Below, in pieces: positions 63,640 through 64,000 of a stretch of DNA of 64,000 nt. Positions within the stretch are counted from its first letter, which is position 1; the number at the start of each line of letters is the position of its first letter. The stretch covers positions 1 through 64,000 of the forward strand of contig CAXOVY010000007.1 in the NCBI GenBank assembly GCA_964213355.1. Reading direction: 5' to 3'. Made by a program: the position numbers and the translations under genes. The notes under the pieces are model-generated. The model saw only the letters and a list, made by a program, of their open reading frames with translations, searched no databases and had not been told where the DNA came from. This stretch comes from JBAXAM01 sp964213355 (GTDB lineage Bacteria > Pseudomonadota > Gammaproteobacteria > UBA9339).

Positions 63640-64000
63640 CTAGAAATGTTTCTCAATGAGGCGATCACAAGTCCCGTCGAATTTTATTTCCGCAAGAGCC
63701 TGGTTGATTGCTGTTATAAGTTTGATATTATCTTTCGCTACCGCAATGGCATATTGCTGTTTTATTAAATCCAAGTGTTTTACTGGCAAACCAATTAAGC
63801 GATAGTGTTTCTTATCTGCATACTCCATGCGCCAATGGTTTAATACTACTTCATCATCAAGAACGGCATCAACCTTACCATCTTTTAGTGCTAAACAAGC
63901 ATCACGCCCTGTAGAAAAAGTTTTAATTTTAATGGTATCTCCATATATACTTTTTATATACGGAATATGACTAGTAGCAGCTTCAACGCCAATGGTTTTG
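63640..64000 (-). CDS. Amino acid ABC transporter periplasmic substrate-binding protein (C-terminal part, cut by window edge)
   Basis: The minus-strand frame is open from the right window edge to a TAG at 63640 (about 119 residues). It matches the second lobe of SBP_bac_3 proteins: TIGVEAATSHIPYIKSIYGD, STGRDACLALKDGKVDAVLDD, QYAIAVAKDNIKLITAINQALAEI and a disulfide-like pair of cysteines. The N-terminus with the signal peptide lies beyond the window. Polar amino acids are the likely ligand class; the exact ligand cannot be inferred. Confidence 0.85.
   Translation of the reverse strand, partial: KTIGVEAATSHIPYIKSIYGDTIKIKTFSTGRDACLALKDGKVDAVLDDEVVLNHWRMEYADKKHYRLIGLPVKHLDLIKQQYAIAVAKDNIKLITAINQALAEIKFDGTCDRLIEKHF

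Overview
The window comes from an AT-rich gammaproteobacterium. The 16S rRNA gene at its left edge, the mla/murA–kds/lpt synteny, RF2 with its programmed frameshift and the overall gene content fit a Legionellales/Coxiellaceae-like lineage, but I cannot place the genus without a database search.

Layout. 1-1531 is 16S rRNA (minus strand), with its leader, boxA and a strong promoter upstream. 1.9-9.98 kb holds housekeeping genes: an M23 peptidase, prfB, an FMN-oxygenase-like protein, a Tyr/Trp permease next to tyrS, and a HAD acid phosphatase. 10.0-13.6 kb carries a P-type cation ATPase and epmB, followed by the remnant of an ABC ATPase. 13.8-21.2 kb is a seven-gene minus-strand operon: an NAD/FAD flavoprotein, a formate dehydrogenase catalytic subunit, a dicluster Fe-S subunit, mobA, moeA, a MOSC-MoaB fusion and fdhD. 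Divergent from it, 21.5-28.6 kb encodes a hydrogenase-4-like membrane complex (hyfB-C-E-F-G-I) whose large subunit has lost all four NiFe-ligating cysteines. The two divergent operons look like a formate-fed, ion-pumping respiratory complex with no hydrogenase activity. This is the most interesting system in the window.

28.6-34.6 kb is a nested set of insertion sequences. An outer IS1634/IS4-like element (inverted repeats, CTCAA target duplication) contains an IS5-like element (ATT duplication, carrying a REPIN-like palindrome pair) and an IS21 element (GCAT duplication, arrays of 23-bp end repeats). The outer element landed directly between hyfI and an MFS transporter gene that was probably the last gene of the hyf operon.

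34.6-45.4 kb: MFS transporter, a 32-residue lysine-rich protein, SIMPL protein, rluD (apparently starting at CTG), a membrane-bound spermidine-synthase-like protein, a CofE-like ligase, pgeF, a DegP/Q protease, an orphan exported or anchored protein, and rlmJ. 45.4-51.9 kb: the envelope block murA-mlaBCDEF, divergent from kdsD-kdsC-lptC. 52.0-61.8 kb: a two-partner secretion pair, with a giant 2665-residue TpsA exoprotein carrying recently duplicated YDG/MBG repeats and its TpsB transporter. The right edge has an orphan coiled-coil protein and part of a periplasmic solute-binding protein. I found no tRNA genes, CRISPR array or prophage.
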